The notes: a model not told the origin generated them from the letters alone. A stretch of DNA of 64,000 nucleotides from Pseudomonas entomophila (GCF_013523125.1 NZ_JAAMQJ010000008.1:62001-126000); one strand, 5' to 3'. Positions 9,444-18,492 are shown, counted from the stretch's first letter. Translations and numbers: made by a program.

Positions 9444-11468
9444 TCAACCCTGCACCGCCTCCCCGCGCAGCGCAGGAGGCAGTGGGTAGAGCTGGGCGAA
9501 GCTGACGTCGCCGGTCTGGTCCACGCGCTTTTTCAGGCGTTCGTTGAAGGCGCGGCTGACCGTGTACTGCCCACCGGAAATGGTCCGGAACTGCGCGGTC
9601 AGCACGAAGCCGTTGAGGTCCATGCGGTCCACGCCGAAGACCTGCAACGGGCCTTGCAGGTTGATCTTCAGCAGCGGGTCCTCGCTGATCGACTGGCCCA
9701 CTTCGTGGATCAGTTCCAGGGCCTTGTCCACGTCGCTGTCGTAGGTGAACTGCACCGAGAAGAACGCATAGGCGAACTGCCGCGACTGGTTGGTGACCGC
9801 CTTGATCTGGCCGAACGGCACCGAATGCACGAAGCCCTTGCCATCGCGCAACCGCAGGGTGCGGATGGTCAGGCTCTCGACCGTGCCGGCGTGTCCCGAG
9901 TCCAGCACCACCCAGTCGCCGATGGCGATGGTGTCCTCGATCAGGATGAACAGCCCGGTGATCACGTCCTGCACCAGCTGCTGCGAACCGAAGCCGATGG
10001 CCAGCCCGACCACGCCGGCACCGGCCAGCAGAGGCGCGACGTTGATGCCCAGGTTGGCCATGGTGGTGATGGTGCAGATCACCACCAGGATGATCTTGAT
10101 GGCGTTGCGCAGCATCGGCAGGATGGTCCGCACCCGCGTGCTCGGCTGACGCGAGGCGCGGCGCCCCACGGCCGGTTTGAGCGCTTCCTGGATGGCGGTG
10201 TCGAGCACCACCCAGAGCAGCCAGGTCACCAGCAGGATCAGGCCGATGCTGCTCAAGGAGTCGCTGATCGCCCGCCCCAGGCTATTGCTGAGGGCGAAAT
10301 CGATGACCGAGACGCCCCAGATGCGCCCGAGCAATTCGATGAACGCCACGGCCATGACGATCCTCAGCACGGCATGGGCCAGGCTGCGCAACAGTTCCTT
10401 GTAGGGCCGTGCGCGTGCATTCAGGTCGGGCGCCCGCGGGGCGAACACATGCTGCAGGACCGTGCTGAGGAACACCGTGCCCACCAGCAGTACCGTGGTC
10501 AGCAGAGCGTTTTGCAGCGCGCGCTGGCTTTCTTCGCCAGCACCGATCAGGTGCACTGCCGACACCAGGATCATCAGCAGGATCGGCAGGTACCAGACGG
10601 TGGAGAATATGCGTAGCGTTTCCTGCACGGCGCGGTGCTGCAGACGGTCCTTGAGGTCGCGGTTGCGGATCAGGTGAGCCACCGGCCGGCGCAGGCGGAT
10701 CACCAGGCCGGCGAAGATCAGTGTGGCGACCAGGCCCGTGCACACGGCGATGCTGCTGGTGAGGTTGGTGCCGAGCTGGCGGGCGATCTGCGGGCTGGTC
10801 AGCGCGTCGCTCCAGGCGGCCAGGAAGCCGATCATGAACAGCGGACGCGGTGTCAGCCGACGGATCACGCCGACGGCGGCCCGCTTGTGGCCGGCGTCGA
10901 ACAGGACGATCAGGCACAGCACGATGGACGTGGAGAACAGCCCGCTGCTGGTCGCATAGGCCAGGCTCAAGCCCGAGGCACGCGCGACCGACGGGTCCAG
11001 GAAGCGACTGGCGTACAGGGTCAGCGGCAGGCTGGCCAGCGCGGGCAGGGTGAAGGGCAGCAGGTAGCTCAGCAAGCCTTCGATGCGCGGGCGCTTGGCC
11101 AGCCAGGCGCGGCGACGGCTGCGCTGGAACAGCCAGCGGCCGATGCCGGTCAGGACGGCGAAGCTGGCCACCCAGGCCAGCGTGATGAGCAGGAAGTCAC
11201 CGACCAGACCGAGCCCATCGTTGCCGGCGTGACGGTTGACCAGGCGTTCCACTTCCTTGGCCGCGCGGTCGGTGCGTAAACGCCAGGCATCCACCAGGTG
11301 CGCATCCAGGTCGAGGTCGTCGGCGGCGGTGTCCAGGCCATCGGCCAGCGCGCCCAGCAACCCGCCCTGAACGACCGGTGCCGGTTCCTCGGCAGGGGCC
11401 GGTTCGGCGGCCAGCAGGCGCGTGCTCAGCAAGAGACCGAACAGCAGAGTGATGAGTGAACGCGGCAC
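9444..11468 (-). CDS. MscS-family mechanosensitive ion channel
   Basis: 674-aa channel. It has a signal peptide (about residues 1-20), a periplasmic stretch, about ten hydrophobic segments and then the MscS core: a glycine/alanine-rich pore helix (LLAGAGVVGLAIGFGSQQ) followed by the beta domain DWVVLDSGHAGTVESLTIRT and the C-terminal cytoplasmic vestibule. It is larger than E. coli MscS (286 aa) and closer to YbiO/MscM-sized members. Its role would be pressure release during osmotic downshock. The upstream flank carries a palindromic repeat. Confidence 0.92.
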   Translation of the reverse strand: MPRSLITLLFGLLLSTRLLAAEPAPAEEPAPVVQGGLLGALADGLDTAADDLDLDAHLVDAWRLRTDRAAKEVERLVNRHAGNDGLGLVGDFLLITLAWVASFAVLTGIGRWLFQRSRRRAWLAKRPRIEGLLSYLLPFTLPALASLPLTLYASRFLDPSVARASGLSLAYATSSGLFSTSIVLCLIVLFDAGHKRAAVGVIRRLTPRPLFMIGFLAAWSDALTSPQIARQLGTNLTSSIAVCTGLVATLIFAGLVIRLRRPVAHLIRNRDLKDRLQHRAVQETLRIFSTVWYLPILLMILVSAVHLIGAGEESQRALQNALLTTVLLVGTVFLSTVLQHVFAPRAPDLNARARPYKELLRSLAHAVLRIVMAVAFIELLGRIWGVSVIDFALSNSLGRAISDSLSSIGLILLVTWLLWVVLDTAIQEALKPAVGRRASRQPSTRVRTILPMLRNAIKIILVVICTITTMANLGINVAPLLAGAGVVGLAIGFGSQQLVQDVITGLFILIEDTIAIGDWVVLDSGHAGTVESLTIRTLRLRDGKGFVHSVPFGQIKAVTNQSRQFAYAFFSVQFTYDSDVDKALELIHEVGQSISEDPLLKINLQGPLQVFGVDRMDLNGFVLTAQFRTISGGQYTVSRAFNERLKKRVDQTGDVSFAQLYPLPPALRGEAVQG

Positions 11469-11624
11469 GGGAGGACTCCTTGGACCAGTGCGGGGACGGG
11501 TTATCCAAGGAACTGAGGGCTTGAGGGGTGAGAAAGTTCGATGAGCGAGCAGGCCGATTCATCTCGAGTGGTCAGCAGGAGAGTCCTGTACTGCAGTGAA
11601 CGCGGCCAGCGCGGTGCCAGGTTC

Positions 11625-11759
11625 TGCGGCCCCTGGCAGGCCCGATCGCGGCCGGTCCGGCGCCCCGGCAGGGGCCGCTCACCCGCCGCAGTGGTACAGG
11701 CGATCACGGTCCATGTGGGAGCGGCCCCAGTGCCGCGATCGGGCCCGCCAGGGGCCGCA
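11625..11759. repeat. Palindromic intergenic element, copy A
   Basis: Arms 11625-11651 and 11733-11759 are inverted repeats matching at 26 of 27 positions, each containing GGCCCGATCGCGG or its complement. The inner part includes CGGTCCGGCGCCCCGGC and TCCATGTGGGAGCGGCCCC, both shared with the copy at 43.1 kb. It lies in the 353-bp gap between the starts of the MscS gene and the end of sbp, where no gene is evident. Confidence 0.85.
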
Positions 11760-11821
11760 GGAAAAGCCCTGGTTGCCGTGGCAATGACCTCATGACCCAA
11801 GAGCGCTTCCTCGACTTCGCC

Positions 11822-12820
11822 TTACTGCCCGCCGTAGATCTGGTCGAACACGCCACCGTCGTTGAAGTGGGTCTTCTGCACCGTGCGCCAGTCACCGAAG
11901 GTCTTTTCCACCGACAAAAAGTCCACCTTCGGGAAGCGGTCGGTGTACTTGGCCAGCACCGTCGCATCGCGTGGACGCAGGTAGTTCTGCGCGGCGATCT
12001 CCTGCGCGGCCGGCGACCATAGGTACTTCAGGTATTCCTCGGCCAGCGCCCGGGTGCCTTTCTTGTCCACCACCTTGTCGACCACGCTCACCGGTGGTTC
12101 GGCTTCGGCGGACACGCTCGGGTACACCACCTCGAACTGATCGCGACCGAACTCGCGGGCGATCATCTCGGCCTCGTTCTCGAACGTCACCAGCACGTCG
12201 CCGATCTGGTTGGTCATGAACGTGGTGGTCGCCGCCCGCCCGCCGGTGTCGAGCACTGGCGCCTGCTTGAACAGCTTGCCGACGAAGTCGCGGGCCTTGG
12301 CGTCATCGCCGCCGGTCTTGAGCACGTAGCCCCAGGCCGACAGGTAGGTGTAGCGGCCGTTGCCCGAGGTCTTGGGGTTGGGCACGATCACCTGGACGCC
12401 GTCCTTGAGCAGGTCCGGCCAGTCCTTGAGCGCCTTGGGGTTGCCCTTGCGCACGATGAACACCGTGGCCGAGGTGAACGGCGCGCTGTGGTTCGGCAAG
12501 CGGGTCACCCAGTCGTCCGGGATGAGCTTGCCATGGTCGACCAGCGCATTGATATCGGTGGCCATGTTCATGGTGATCACGTCCGCCGGCAGGCCGTCGA
12601 TGACCGCGCGGGCCTGCTTGCTCGAGCCGCCGAAGGACATCTGCACGTTGGCCTTCTCCTGGTGCTCGGCCTCCCAGTGTTTCTGGAACGCTGGGTTGTA
12701 GTCCTTGTAGAAATCACGCATCACGTCGTAGGAAACGTTGAGCAGGGTAGGGGCAGCCTGGGCCAGGTTGCCGAGTGCGAGGCCGGCGGCCAGCAACGAA
12801 GCGCTGAAGAGTCTTTTCAC
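11822..12820 (-). CDS. sbp: Periplasmic sulfate-binding protein
   Basis: 332-aa extracellular solute-binding protein for sulfate/thiosulfate ABC import. The signal peptide ends at AQA (residues 1-22). Family hallmarks are LLNVSYDVMRDFYKDYN near the mature N-terminus, QMSFGGSSKQARAV, ADVITMN, VIVPNPKTSGNGRYTYL and the TTTFMTNQIGDVLVTFENEA segment. No cysT/cysW/cysA genes are adjacent, so it must serve a transporter encoded elsewhere. A TATAGT -10 on the minus strand (12861-12866) is a plausible promoter. Sulfur-limitation control by CysB is expected from the family but was not demonstrated here. Confidence 0.95.
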   Translation of the reverse strand: MKRLFSASLLAAGLALGNLAQAAPTLLNVSYDVMRDFYKDYNPAFQKHWEAEHQEKANVQMSFGGSSKQARAVIDGLPADVITMNMATDINALVDHGKLIPDDWVTRLPNHSAPFTSATVFIVRKGNPKALKDWPDLLKDGVQVIVPNPKTSGNGRYTYLSAWGYVLKTGGDDAKARDFVGKLFKQAPVLDTGGRAATTTFMTNQIGDVLVTFENEAEMIAREFGRDQFEVVYPSVSAEAEPPVSVVDKVVDKKGTRALAEEYLKYLWSPAAQEIAAQNYLRPRDATVLAKYTDRFPKVDFLSVEKTFGDWRTVQKTHFNDGGVFDQIYGGQ

Positions 12821-12908
12821 GACGCGTTCCTTGTTCGAGAGAGAAGGGCGAGGGTCCGCGACTATAGCGGTTGGCCATCGCCCTTATAAAGACCGAAACG
12901 TGCTGTGC

Positions 12909-13733
12909 TTATTCGGTCTTGCGAAACAGCGCGCTGCCGCAACGCGCGCAGAAGGCGGCGCTGCTTTCATGCTGCGACTTGGCGCAGCTCGGGCAGTCGT
13001 GCACCAGTTGCCCCGGACGCATGGCGCTGGCCAATTCCGCCGTGAAGATCCCGGTGGGCACGGCGATGATCGAGTAACCGGTGATCATCACCAGCGACGA
13101 CAGCACCTGACCCAGCGGCGTGGTCGGGACAATGTCGCCGAAGCCCACTGTGGTCAGCGTCACGATGGCCCAGTAGATACCCTTGGGAATGCTGGTGAAC
13201 CCGTGTTCCGGGCCTTCGATCACGTACATCAGGGTGCCGAACACCGTCACCAGGGTCGAGACGCTGACCAGGAACACGATGATCTTTTGCTTGCTGCCGT
13301 GCAGGGCGGTGAGCAGGTAGTTGGCCTGGTTGAGGTAGGGGCTGAGCTTGAGGATGCGGAAGATTCGCAGCATGCGGATCACGCGGATGATCAGCAGGTA
13401 CTGCGCATCGCTGTAGTACAACGCGAGGATGCCCGGCACGATCGCCAGCAGGTCGACCAGGCCGTAGAAGCTGAAGGCATAGCGCAGCGGCTTGGGCGAG
13501 CAGTACAGGCGCGTCAGGTACTCGAGCAGGAAGACCGTGGTGAAGCCCCACTCGATACCGGCCAGCACATGGGCGTAGTTGCGGTGCACCGAATCGATGC
13601 TGTCGAGGATGACCGTGACCAGGCTGGCGAGGATGAGCAGCAGCAAGGCCTTGTCGAAACGGCGGCCAGCGGTGTTGTCGTTCTGGAAGACGACGATGTA
13701 GAGGCGTTCGCGCAGGGAGGGTGAGGAGGACAT
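12909..13733 (-). CDS. Voltage-gated-type potassium channel with C-terminal zinc ribbon
   Basis: 274-aa six-helix ion channel. S4 is an arginine-rich helix RVIRMLRIFRILKL (residues 117-130). The selectivity filter TVGFGD at 195-200 is that of a K+ channel and sits between two pore helices. The tail is unusual for a bacterial Kv: Cys247, Cys250, Cys262 and Cys265 form two CPxC/CxxC knuckles consistent with a small zinc ribbon, possibly a metal-dependent assembly or gating domain. The gene lies upstream of sbp on the same strand with an 88-bp gap containing an sbp promoter, so co-transcription is uncertain. Confidence 0.9.
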   Translation of the reverse strand: MSSSPSLRERLYIVVFQNDNTAGRRFDKALLLLILASLVTVILDSIDSVHRNYAHVLAGIEWGFTTVFLLEYLTRLYCSPKPLRYAFSFYGLVDLLAIVPGILALYYSDAQYLLIIRVIRMLRIFRILKLSPYLNQANYLLTALHGSKQKIIVFLVSVSTLVTVFGTLMYVIEGPEHGFTSIPKGIYWAIVTLTTVGFGDIVPTTPLGQVLSSLVMITGYSIIAVPTGIFTAELASAMRPGQLVHDCPSCAKSQHESSAAFCARCGSALFRKTE

Positions 13734-13905
13734 GAAAGCACAGGTTCCAAAGGCAGAACGGCAAGGCTAGAAGTGGAGCAAGGTCCGTGACAAGCGTTTC
13801 AAACCTGCAAAACCGATAGAAATGTCAGTTTCGTGGGCGTGAAGGTTCCATGACGCTCTAGACTCATCAACACGGTCGGGGGCCAGTCATGATAAAGGGG
13901 TGGAC

Positions 13906-14298
13906 GTGCGGATTCCTTTGGGCGCCCTGTTCAGCGAATTGCCCGGAAGCACGCTGACCATGAGCACCAAGGGCGTCGAAGTCAACGTTCCCACGCCCAG
14001 GGCTGTCCAGGTTGTGATAGGCAATGTAACGACGGCTCCTGCCTCAGGAACAGCGATATTGTCCATTCCAGTGAAAACACCAGGGCAAGCGCCCAAACAG
14101 GTTCTTTCGACAAGCACGACCATCGTGCTGGCCTGGAAAACCATAAGCGATGTGGCATACGGCAGGCTCACCGAACAGTTCAAATCGATCGGGTCGAGCC
14201 GAGCCCAGGGTCGCATCCGTTGCTTCGTTGAGGTTCTTCAAGGGTTCAGACGCAGGGTCGGTGCGCTGGTCAGCCACCCCAGCCCATCATGGGTGTGA
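13906..14298 (+). CDS. Hypothetical small protein, uncertain
   Basis: Open frame of about 130 codons with no family I recognise. The GTG at 13906 is preceded at good spacing by AGGGG; another GTG at 13900 is possible. The first 100 residues look coding (V/T/S/P-rich, beta-like, third-position GC bias), but the last 60 bp run antisense through the 3' end of the hydroxypyruvate isomerase-like gene. It could be a genuine orphan, a decayed gene or chance. It is the only ORF that plausibly fills 13734-14237. Confidence 0.3.
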   Translation: MRIPLGALFSELPGSTLTMSTKGVEVNVPTPRAVQVVIGNVTTAPASGTAILSIPVKTPGQAPKQVLSTSTTIVLAWKTISDVAYGRLTEQFKSIGSSRAQGRIRCFVEVLQGFRRRVGALVSHPSPSWV

Positions 14299-15029
14299 CC
14301 TCGTGGCTGGTACTCCGCACCGATCCATCCTTGATAGCCGATCCGCGCCAGGTGTTTGAACAGAAAACGGTAATTGATCTCTCCAGTGCCCGGTTCGTGG
14401 CGTCCCGGCGTATCGGCCAGCTGGACATGGCCGATATGGTCCAGGTGGGTCTGAAGTGTGTGGGCCAGGTCACCTTCCATGATCTGCATGTGATAAAGGT
14501 CGTACTGCAACAACAGGCTGGCACTGCCGACCTCGGCCTGGATCGCCAGGGCCTGGGCCGTGTGGTTGAGGTAGAACCCCGGCACGTCACGGGTATTGAT
14601 CATTTCCATAAGCAGCGTCATTTCAGCATCCTGCAGCGCATCTGCCGCGTAGCGCAGGTTATCGACGAAAGTACGCTGCACCAGCGCGTCGTCCAGGTTC
14701 GCTGGCCTTACCCCTGCCAGGCAGTTGACCTGCTTGGTCCCCAGCACCTTGGCGTAGGTGATGGCCGTGTGCACCCCGGCGCGGAACTCCTCGATACGGT
14801 CCGGGTGACAGGCGATGCCGCGTTCCCCGCGTGCCCAATCCCCCGCCGGCAGGTTGAACAGCACCATTGGCAGGCCATGACGGTCCAGCCGTTCACGCAT
14901 CTGTTCGGCGTCGAAGGCGTAAGGGAACTGGCATTCGACACCGTCGAACCCGGCCTTGGCGGCGGCTTCGAAACGGGACAGAAAATCCACTTCGGTAAAG
15001 AGCAAGGTCAGGTTGGCGGCAATGCGCAT
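14238..15029 (-). CDS. hyi: Hydroxypyruvate isomerase-like TIM-barrel protein
   Basis: 263-aa xylose-isomerase-like TIM barrel. It starts MRIAANLTLLFTEVDF and contains GFDGVECQFPY, LLMEMINTRD with a metal-ligand glutamate, LQYDLYHMQIMEGDL (Asp and His ligands), HVQLADTPGRHEPGTGEI and a late IGAEYQP glutamate, all typical of Hyi/GIP. It would interconvert hydroxypyruvate and tartronate semialdehyde. In pseudomonads hyi usually sits in a gcl-hyi-glxR glyoxylate operon; here none of those neighbours is present, so this may be a paralogue with another ketose substrate. An in-frame upstream extension to 15140 lacks family similarity. Confidence 0.85.
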   Translation of the reverse strand: MRIAANLTLLFTEVDFLSRFEAAAKAGFDGVECQFPYAFDAEQMRERLDRHGLPMVLFNLPAGDWARGERGIACHPDRIEEFRAGVHTAITYAKVLGTKQVNCLAGVRPANLDDALVQRTFVDNLRYAADALQDAEMTLLMEMINTRDVPGFYLNHTAQALAIQAEVGSASLLLQYDLYHMQIMEGDLAHTLQTHLDHIGHVQLADTPGRHEPGTGEINYRFLFKHLARIGYQGWIGAEYQPRGHTHDGLGWLTSAPTLRLNP

Positions 15030-15311
15030 CGTGTTCGTCTTCCTGCCCAGCGAGGGGCGGCAGCGTAGAAAGGGCCTGTGCGTGGATGCGCTGCCGAGCA
15101 AGCAGAAGCGACGCCTGGCCATGGAGGTGCTTCGAAGCATAGGCGCTCATGACAAGACCTTCGAGTGCCTGAACGCCTGAGCAGAACTGTTTCGCCCACG
15201 GTAGGTCTGAACGCCATCTTGTCGAGCATCGTGCTGTTCCCATCGGGCCATCCGTATACCCGGTCTTCCAGGAAGCACGAAGCGACAAGAATCGACTAAG
15301 GATGAAATGAC

Positions 15312-16232
15312 ATGGCGGGCAGCAGTTTTTTTGCGTTACTGGATGACATCGCAGCGCTTCTGGATGACATCTCCCTGATGAGCAAGGTCGCAGCAAAAAA
15401 GACGGCCAGTGTCCTGAGTGACGACCTGGCCGTGAATGCCGAACAGGTCACGGGCATGAAGGCCGATCGCGAATTGCCCGTGGTCTGGGCCGTGTTCAAG
15501 GGCTCGCTCAAGAACAAGGCGATCCTGGTGCCCTGTGCGCTCCTGCTCAGCGCCTTTCTCCCTGCAGCCGTCAAGTGGTTGCTCATGGCGGGGGGTGTCT
15601 ATCTCTGCTACGAAGGCTATGAGGCGATAAAGGACAAGTTTTCACGCAAGGCGTCAGGTGCGCAGGAGGCGAAAAAGAAGGCCGTCCCGCGAACCCCCGA
15701 AGCGCTCGCCGAGTACGAGAAGCGCAAGATCAAAGGCGCCATCAAGACCGATTTCATCCTGAGCGCCGAGATCATCGTCATCACCCTGAACGTCGTGGCC
15801 GACGCCCCGCTGTATCAGCAGATCCTGACCTTGATCGTGATCGCGGTGGCGATGACCGTGGGCGTGTATGGCGTGGTGGCAGGCATCGTTCGGCTCGATG
15901 ATGCCGGGTTCGCGCTCGCCAAATCCAAGGCGCAAGGCCTGTGGGGCAGGGTGGTCAGGAAGGGCGGGCAGATCCTGGTGTCGGCGGCACCCCTGCTGAT
16001 GAAGGCCCTGTCCTGGATCGGGACGATCGCCATGTTCCTGGTCGGCGGAACGTTCGTGGGCGAGGGCATTGTTCCGCTGGAGCATGCCGTCGAGCACGTG
16101 GTCGCGAACAGTGGAAGCTGGGGCGCGGTCGTCAAGATGGGGCTGTTTGGCGTGGTGGGGATCGTGTCGGGCTTCCTGGCAGCGGTGGCGGTTGGCGGTG
16201 TGTCCTGGGTGCGTGGACGCGCAGCGCGTTGA
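15312..16232 (+). CDS. DUF808 family inner-membrane protein
   Basis: 306-aa membrane protein of the DUF808/YedI family. The N-terminus is the family hallmark MAGSSFFALLDDIAALLDDI, followed by KVAAKKTASVLSDDLAVNAEQVTG. About six hydrophobic helices lie after residue 75, with a lysine-rich cytoplasmic loop near 112-135. RBS AAGGATGA lies 7 nt before the ATG. The function of the family is not established. It is flanked by unrelated genes and is probably monocistronic. Confidence 0.93.
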   Translation: MAGSSFFALLDDIAALLDDISLMSKVAAKKTASVLSDDLAVNAEQVTGMKADRELPVVWAVFKGSLKNKAILVPCALLLSAFLPAAVKWLLMAGGVYLCYEGYEAIKDKFSRKASGAQEAKKKAVPRTPEALAEYEKRKIKGAIKTDFILSAEIIVITLNVVADAPLYQQILTLIVIAVAMTVGVYGVVAGIVRLDDAGFALAKSKAQGLWGRVVRKGGQILVSAAPLLMKALSWIGTIAMFLVGGTFVGEGIVPLEHAVEHVVANSGSWGAVVKMGLFGVVGIVSGFLAAVAVGGVSWVRGRAAR

Positions 16233-16234
16233 GC

Positions 16235-16390
16235 GCAAGCCTTTGTGGGGGCGGGCTCTCCTGTGGGCCCCTGTGCCGCGATTGGGCCCGCAGGGCCTAT
16301 ATCTGCACGTGGCAGGAACCATAAATCTCCCACATGGGCCGCGATTGTCTGTACCACCGCGGCGGGCGTGAGCGGCTGCAGAAATCGATC
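16235..16390. repeat. Palindromic intergenic element, degenerate copy D
   Basis: The gap carries CCGCGATTGGGCCCGCAGGGCC (first bases at about 16277) and, further on, CACATGGGCCGCGATTGTC and TACCACCGCGGCGGGCGTGAG, pieces shared with copies at 35.3 and 43.1 kb. The outer arm of the palindrome is partly replaced by unrelated sequence. Confidence 0.6.
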
Positions 16391-16462
16391 GGCGATAAGG
16401 CCTCTGAGCCTGCCAGCTATCGCCATGTGCTCTGTGCGACAACGCGGCGCCGGGCGGACGTC

Positions 16463-17245
16463 TTAGAACTGCACCTTGACCAGCAAGCTGGCGGTGTTCT
16501 GGTCGGTCTCGAAAGCGCTGCTGTCCTTGATCCCGTACTTGTTCTTCCAGTAATCGTACTCGAACCCTACGTACAGCTGCTTCTCACCCAGCTTCAATGC
16601 CTTGCCCAGGTCGTACTTGATCTGCGGGTTGAAGTGCAGGTTGGCCTGATAGGTGCCACGGCGGTTCACGTCGTTGTCGACCACCCAGTCCATGTAGCCG
16701 TCGATCAGCACGTCCGAGCGGCCGACGGGAATCGTGTAGGACCAGACCGGGGTGATTTGCCAGACGTTGTCACCCGGACGGCTGCCATCGGTGGTGCGGT
16801 GGTAGAAATTGACCTGGAACCAGTCGAAGCCCGGTACCGCAAGGTCGAAGCCGGGGCCGATCAGGTACGACTCGACGTCGCCTTCGCCGAACTCGTAGGT
16901 CATCGCCAGCAGCACGTCCTTGACCGGGCCGAACGCGAGCTGTTGGTCGAAGATCTTGTTGAACGACAGGCGCGGGGTGATCTCGCCGTACAGCGTGCTG
17001 CGGCCATTACCCGAATCCTTCTTGCCGTTGTAGAAGATGCGGTCGACGAACACGAAGTTGTCGCCGTACTTCCAGGCATCGGCATGCTCGAAGGTGAAGG
17101 TCTGCTGGATCTCAGGGTTGACCTTGAAGTCGTGGCCGTACAGGTAGGTAAGGCTGTTGCCCTGCCACTGCAGCAGGTCGCCAGCAAGGCTGGTGCCGGT
17201 GGTCAGCAGGCCAGCGGCCAGTACCAGACTCTGGAAGATACGCAT
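16463..17245 (-). CDS. Tsx-like nucleoside-specific outer-membrane channel
   Basis: 260-aa outer-membrane beta-barrel with a signal peptide ending at about SLA (residues 1-21) and a C-terminal phenylalanine (LLVKVQF), the usual outer-membrane insertion signal. Alternating aromatic/polar strands and the segments WQGNSLTYLYGHDFKV, FTFEHADAWKYGDNFVFVD and NPQIKYDLG are typical of the Tsx/OmpK family. ATG 17245 is preceded by GGAG; the longer upstream frame lacks a signal peptide. Nucleoside or nucleobase uptake would fit the guanine deaminase gene about 1.4 kb away. Confidence 0.88.
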   Translation of the reverse strand: MRIFQSLVLAAGLLTTGTSLAGDLLQWQGNSLTYLYGHDFKVNPEIQQTFTFEHADAWKYGDNFVFVDRIFYNGKKDSGNGRSTLYGEITPRLSFNKIFDQQLAFGPVKDVLLAMTYEFGEGDVESYLIGPGFDLAVPGFDWFQVNFYHRTTDGSRPGDNVWQITPVWSYTIPVGRSDVLIDGYMDWVVDNDVNRRGTYQANLHFNPQIKYDLGKALKLGEKQLYVGFEYDYWKNKYGIKDSSAFETDQNTASLLVKVQF

Positions 17246-17559
17246 TGCGAAGGAAGCTCCGGGTGTCAGTGTCGGCGTTGGCGGCCGTGTCGTTAGGGTG
17301 TGCACGCAGGCGCCTGTCCAAGCACTCAGGCGGAGGACGGCCGAAGCTTGGCATGCGACAGGATGCGGGGTGTCGAAGGTTTCGAGCGCCAGCACGGCGC
17401 GTCTGCAAGCCAGGCTGCTCGAAGGGCGCGCAGGTTACTGAGTTGTCGAGTGAAGCTCAAGCGTTCGATCATGGAAGTTGACGTCGATAACTTGAGCGAT
17501 CGATCAAGTTCGGCTGTTTTTCCAAACGTTTGAAGTGGGCGGTGACGAGAGTGACGATG
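17246..17559. other. Gene-free gap with a quasi-palindrome
   Basis: No credible gene. It holds the upstream region of the Tsx-like gene. At 17491-17508 is CTTGAGCGATCGATCAAG, an 18-bp near-perfect palindrome (one mismatched pair) about 52 bp past the stop of the RHS gene; it may be an operator or a weak hairpin. Base composition is more AT-rich than the flanking core genes. Confidence 0.5.
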
Positions 17560-18492
17560 TCAGTGTCCGCTTCGTATCCCTAAGACCCGATTTCTATGGT
17601 CGTGCGCGCCCGTGACCAAAGCACCTCCGACATTGAACACAAAGCCGGTCGCTTCACCTCTCGAGAGCCACGAGTAAGCCGCCGACAGATGAGCACTGCT
17701 GTTACTCCGCTCGTCTGCCTGTACCTGGGCGACAAGGGCAGCGTAGTGGCGGCTGCCCTCCATCGAAATCCTGCTGTTGCCGTGAGAGGCCAGGTTCGTG
17801 TTGACGTACTGGACGGACCGAGGGAAGGGTTCCAGGCGCTCGACCGGGTAGGCGGAAAACGCAGCATCAAGCACCTGTCGCTCGGGGGACATGTGAAGGG
17901 CAGGTTGTCGCTTGTAGAAGAGCGCCTGCCGAGCGTCTTCCAGTTGCGTGGCGATGTACGCTTTTTTCTTGAGGGTAATTGGCACTGAGATCTTGGACGT
18001 GCTGGCTATGAGGGTCTTGACCAGTGGGCGTACCAGGGAGGTATTGAATACCCGTACCCTGCCGCTGGGGTCTTGATGATTGACAGGGTCGTTCGCACAG
18101 TACGCATACGCATTGATGCCACCTGCGCCGAAGGGGCTCAACACGTCTGCACTGAGAAAGCGCCGTAGTGCAGGTCGATAAGCTCTGTGTCCATTGCCCA
18201 ACAAAAAGCCTTCGAGGGCCGCGTCGAACAACATCCCCGTAAAGCCGACCATCGACGGTGGCGAACACGAGGAGACATGACCATACGGCGTATAGGTCAT
18301 GTGCTGCGTCGTCTGCGTCGAGACTATGGCATGCACGGAGTTCTGCAGGTCAACCTTGAACAGCCCGTTGGCCTGTGCGTGCGAGTACTGGGAAAGCAAT
18401 GAGCCTCGGTGCCGCATCAGGTGCACGTGCCCGTTACCCTTCAAAAGCTCACTGAGGTGCTCGGCGCGATAGAAAAGCTGAGTGGTCATCAT
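17560..18492 (-). CDS. RHS-core protein with unique C-terminal tip (putative toxin)
   Basis: 310 aa. Residues about 65-145 are the RHS repeat-associated core: TYTPYGH, GFTGMLFDAALEGFLLGNGHRAYRPALRRFLSADVLSPFGAGGINAYAYCANDPVNHQDPSG, ending in the DPxG boundary after which RHS/TccC proteins carry variable toxin domains. The last 150 residues match no family I know. The long upstream YD-repeat shell is absent, so it is a stand-alone core-plus-tip cassette. No immunity gene is evident next to it. Start: the first ATG of an ATGATG pair, 8 nt after GGAGAG. Its toxicity is inferred from architecture only. Confidence 0.8.
   Translation of the reverse strand: MMTTQLFYRAEHLSELLKGNGHVHLMRHRGSLLSQYSHAQANGLFKVDLQNSVHAIVSTQTTQHMTYTPYGHVSSCSPPSMVGFTGMLFDAALEGFLLGNGHRAYRPALRRFLSADVLSPFGAGGINAYAYCANDPVNHQDPSGRVRVFNTSLVRPLVKTLIASTSKISVPITLKKKAYIATQLEDARQALFYKRQPALHMSPERQVLDAAFSAYPVERLEPFPRSVQYVNTNLASHGNSRISMEGSRHYAALVAQVQADERSNSSAHLSAAYSWLSRGEATGFVFNVGGALVTGAHDHRNRVLGIRSGH

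Noticed and set aside
13887..14216. 109-codon minus-strand ORF opposite the unknown ORF
   Set aside because: No start context or similarity; the plus-strand frame has the better codon bias.
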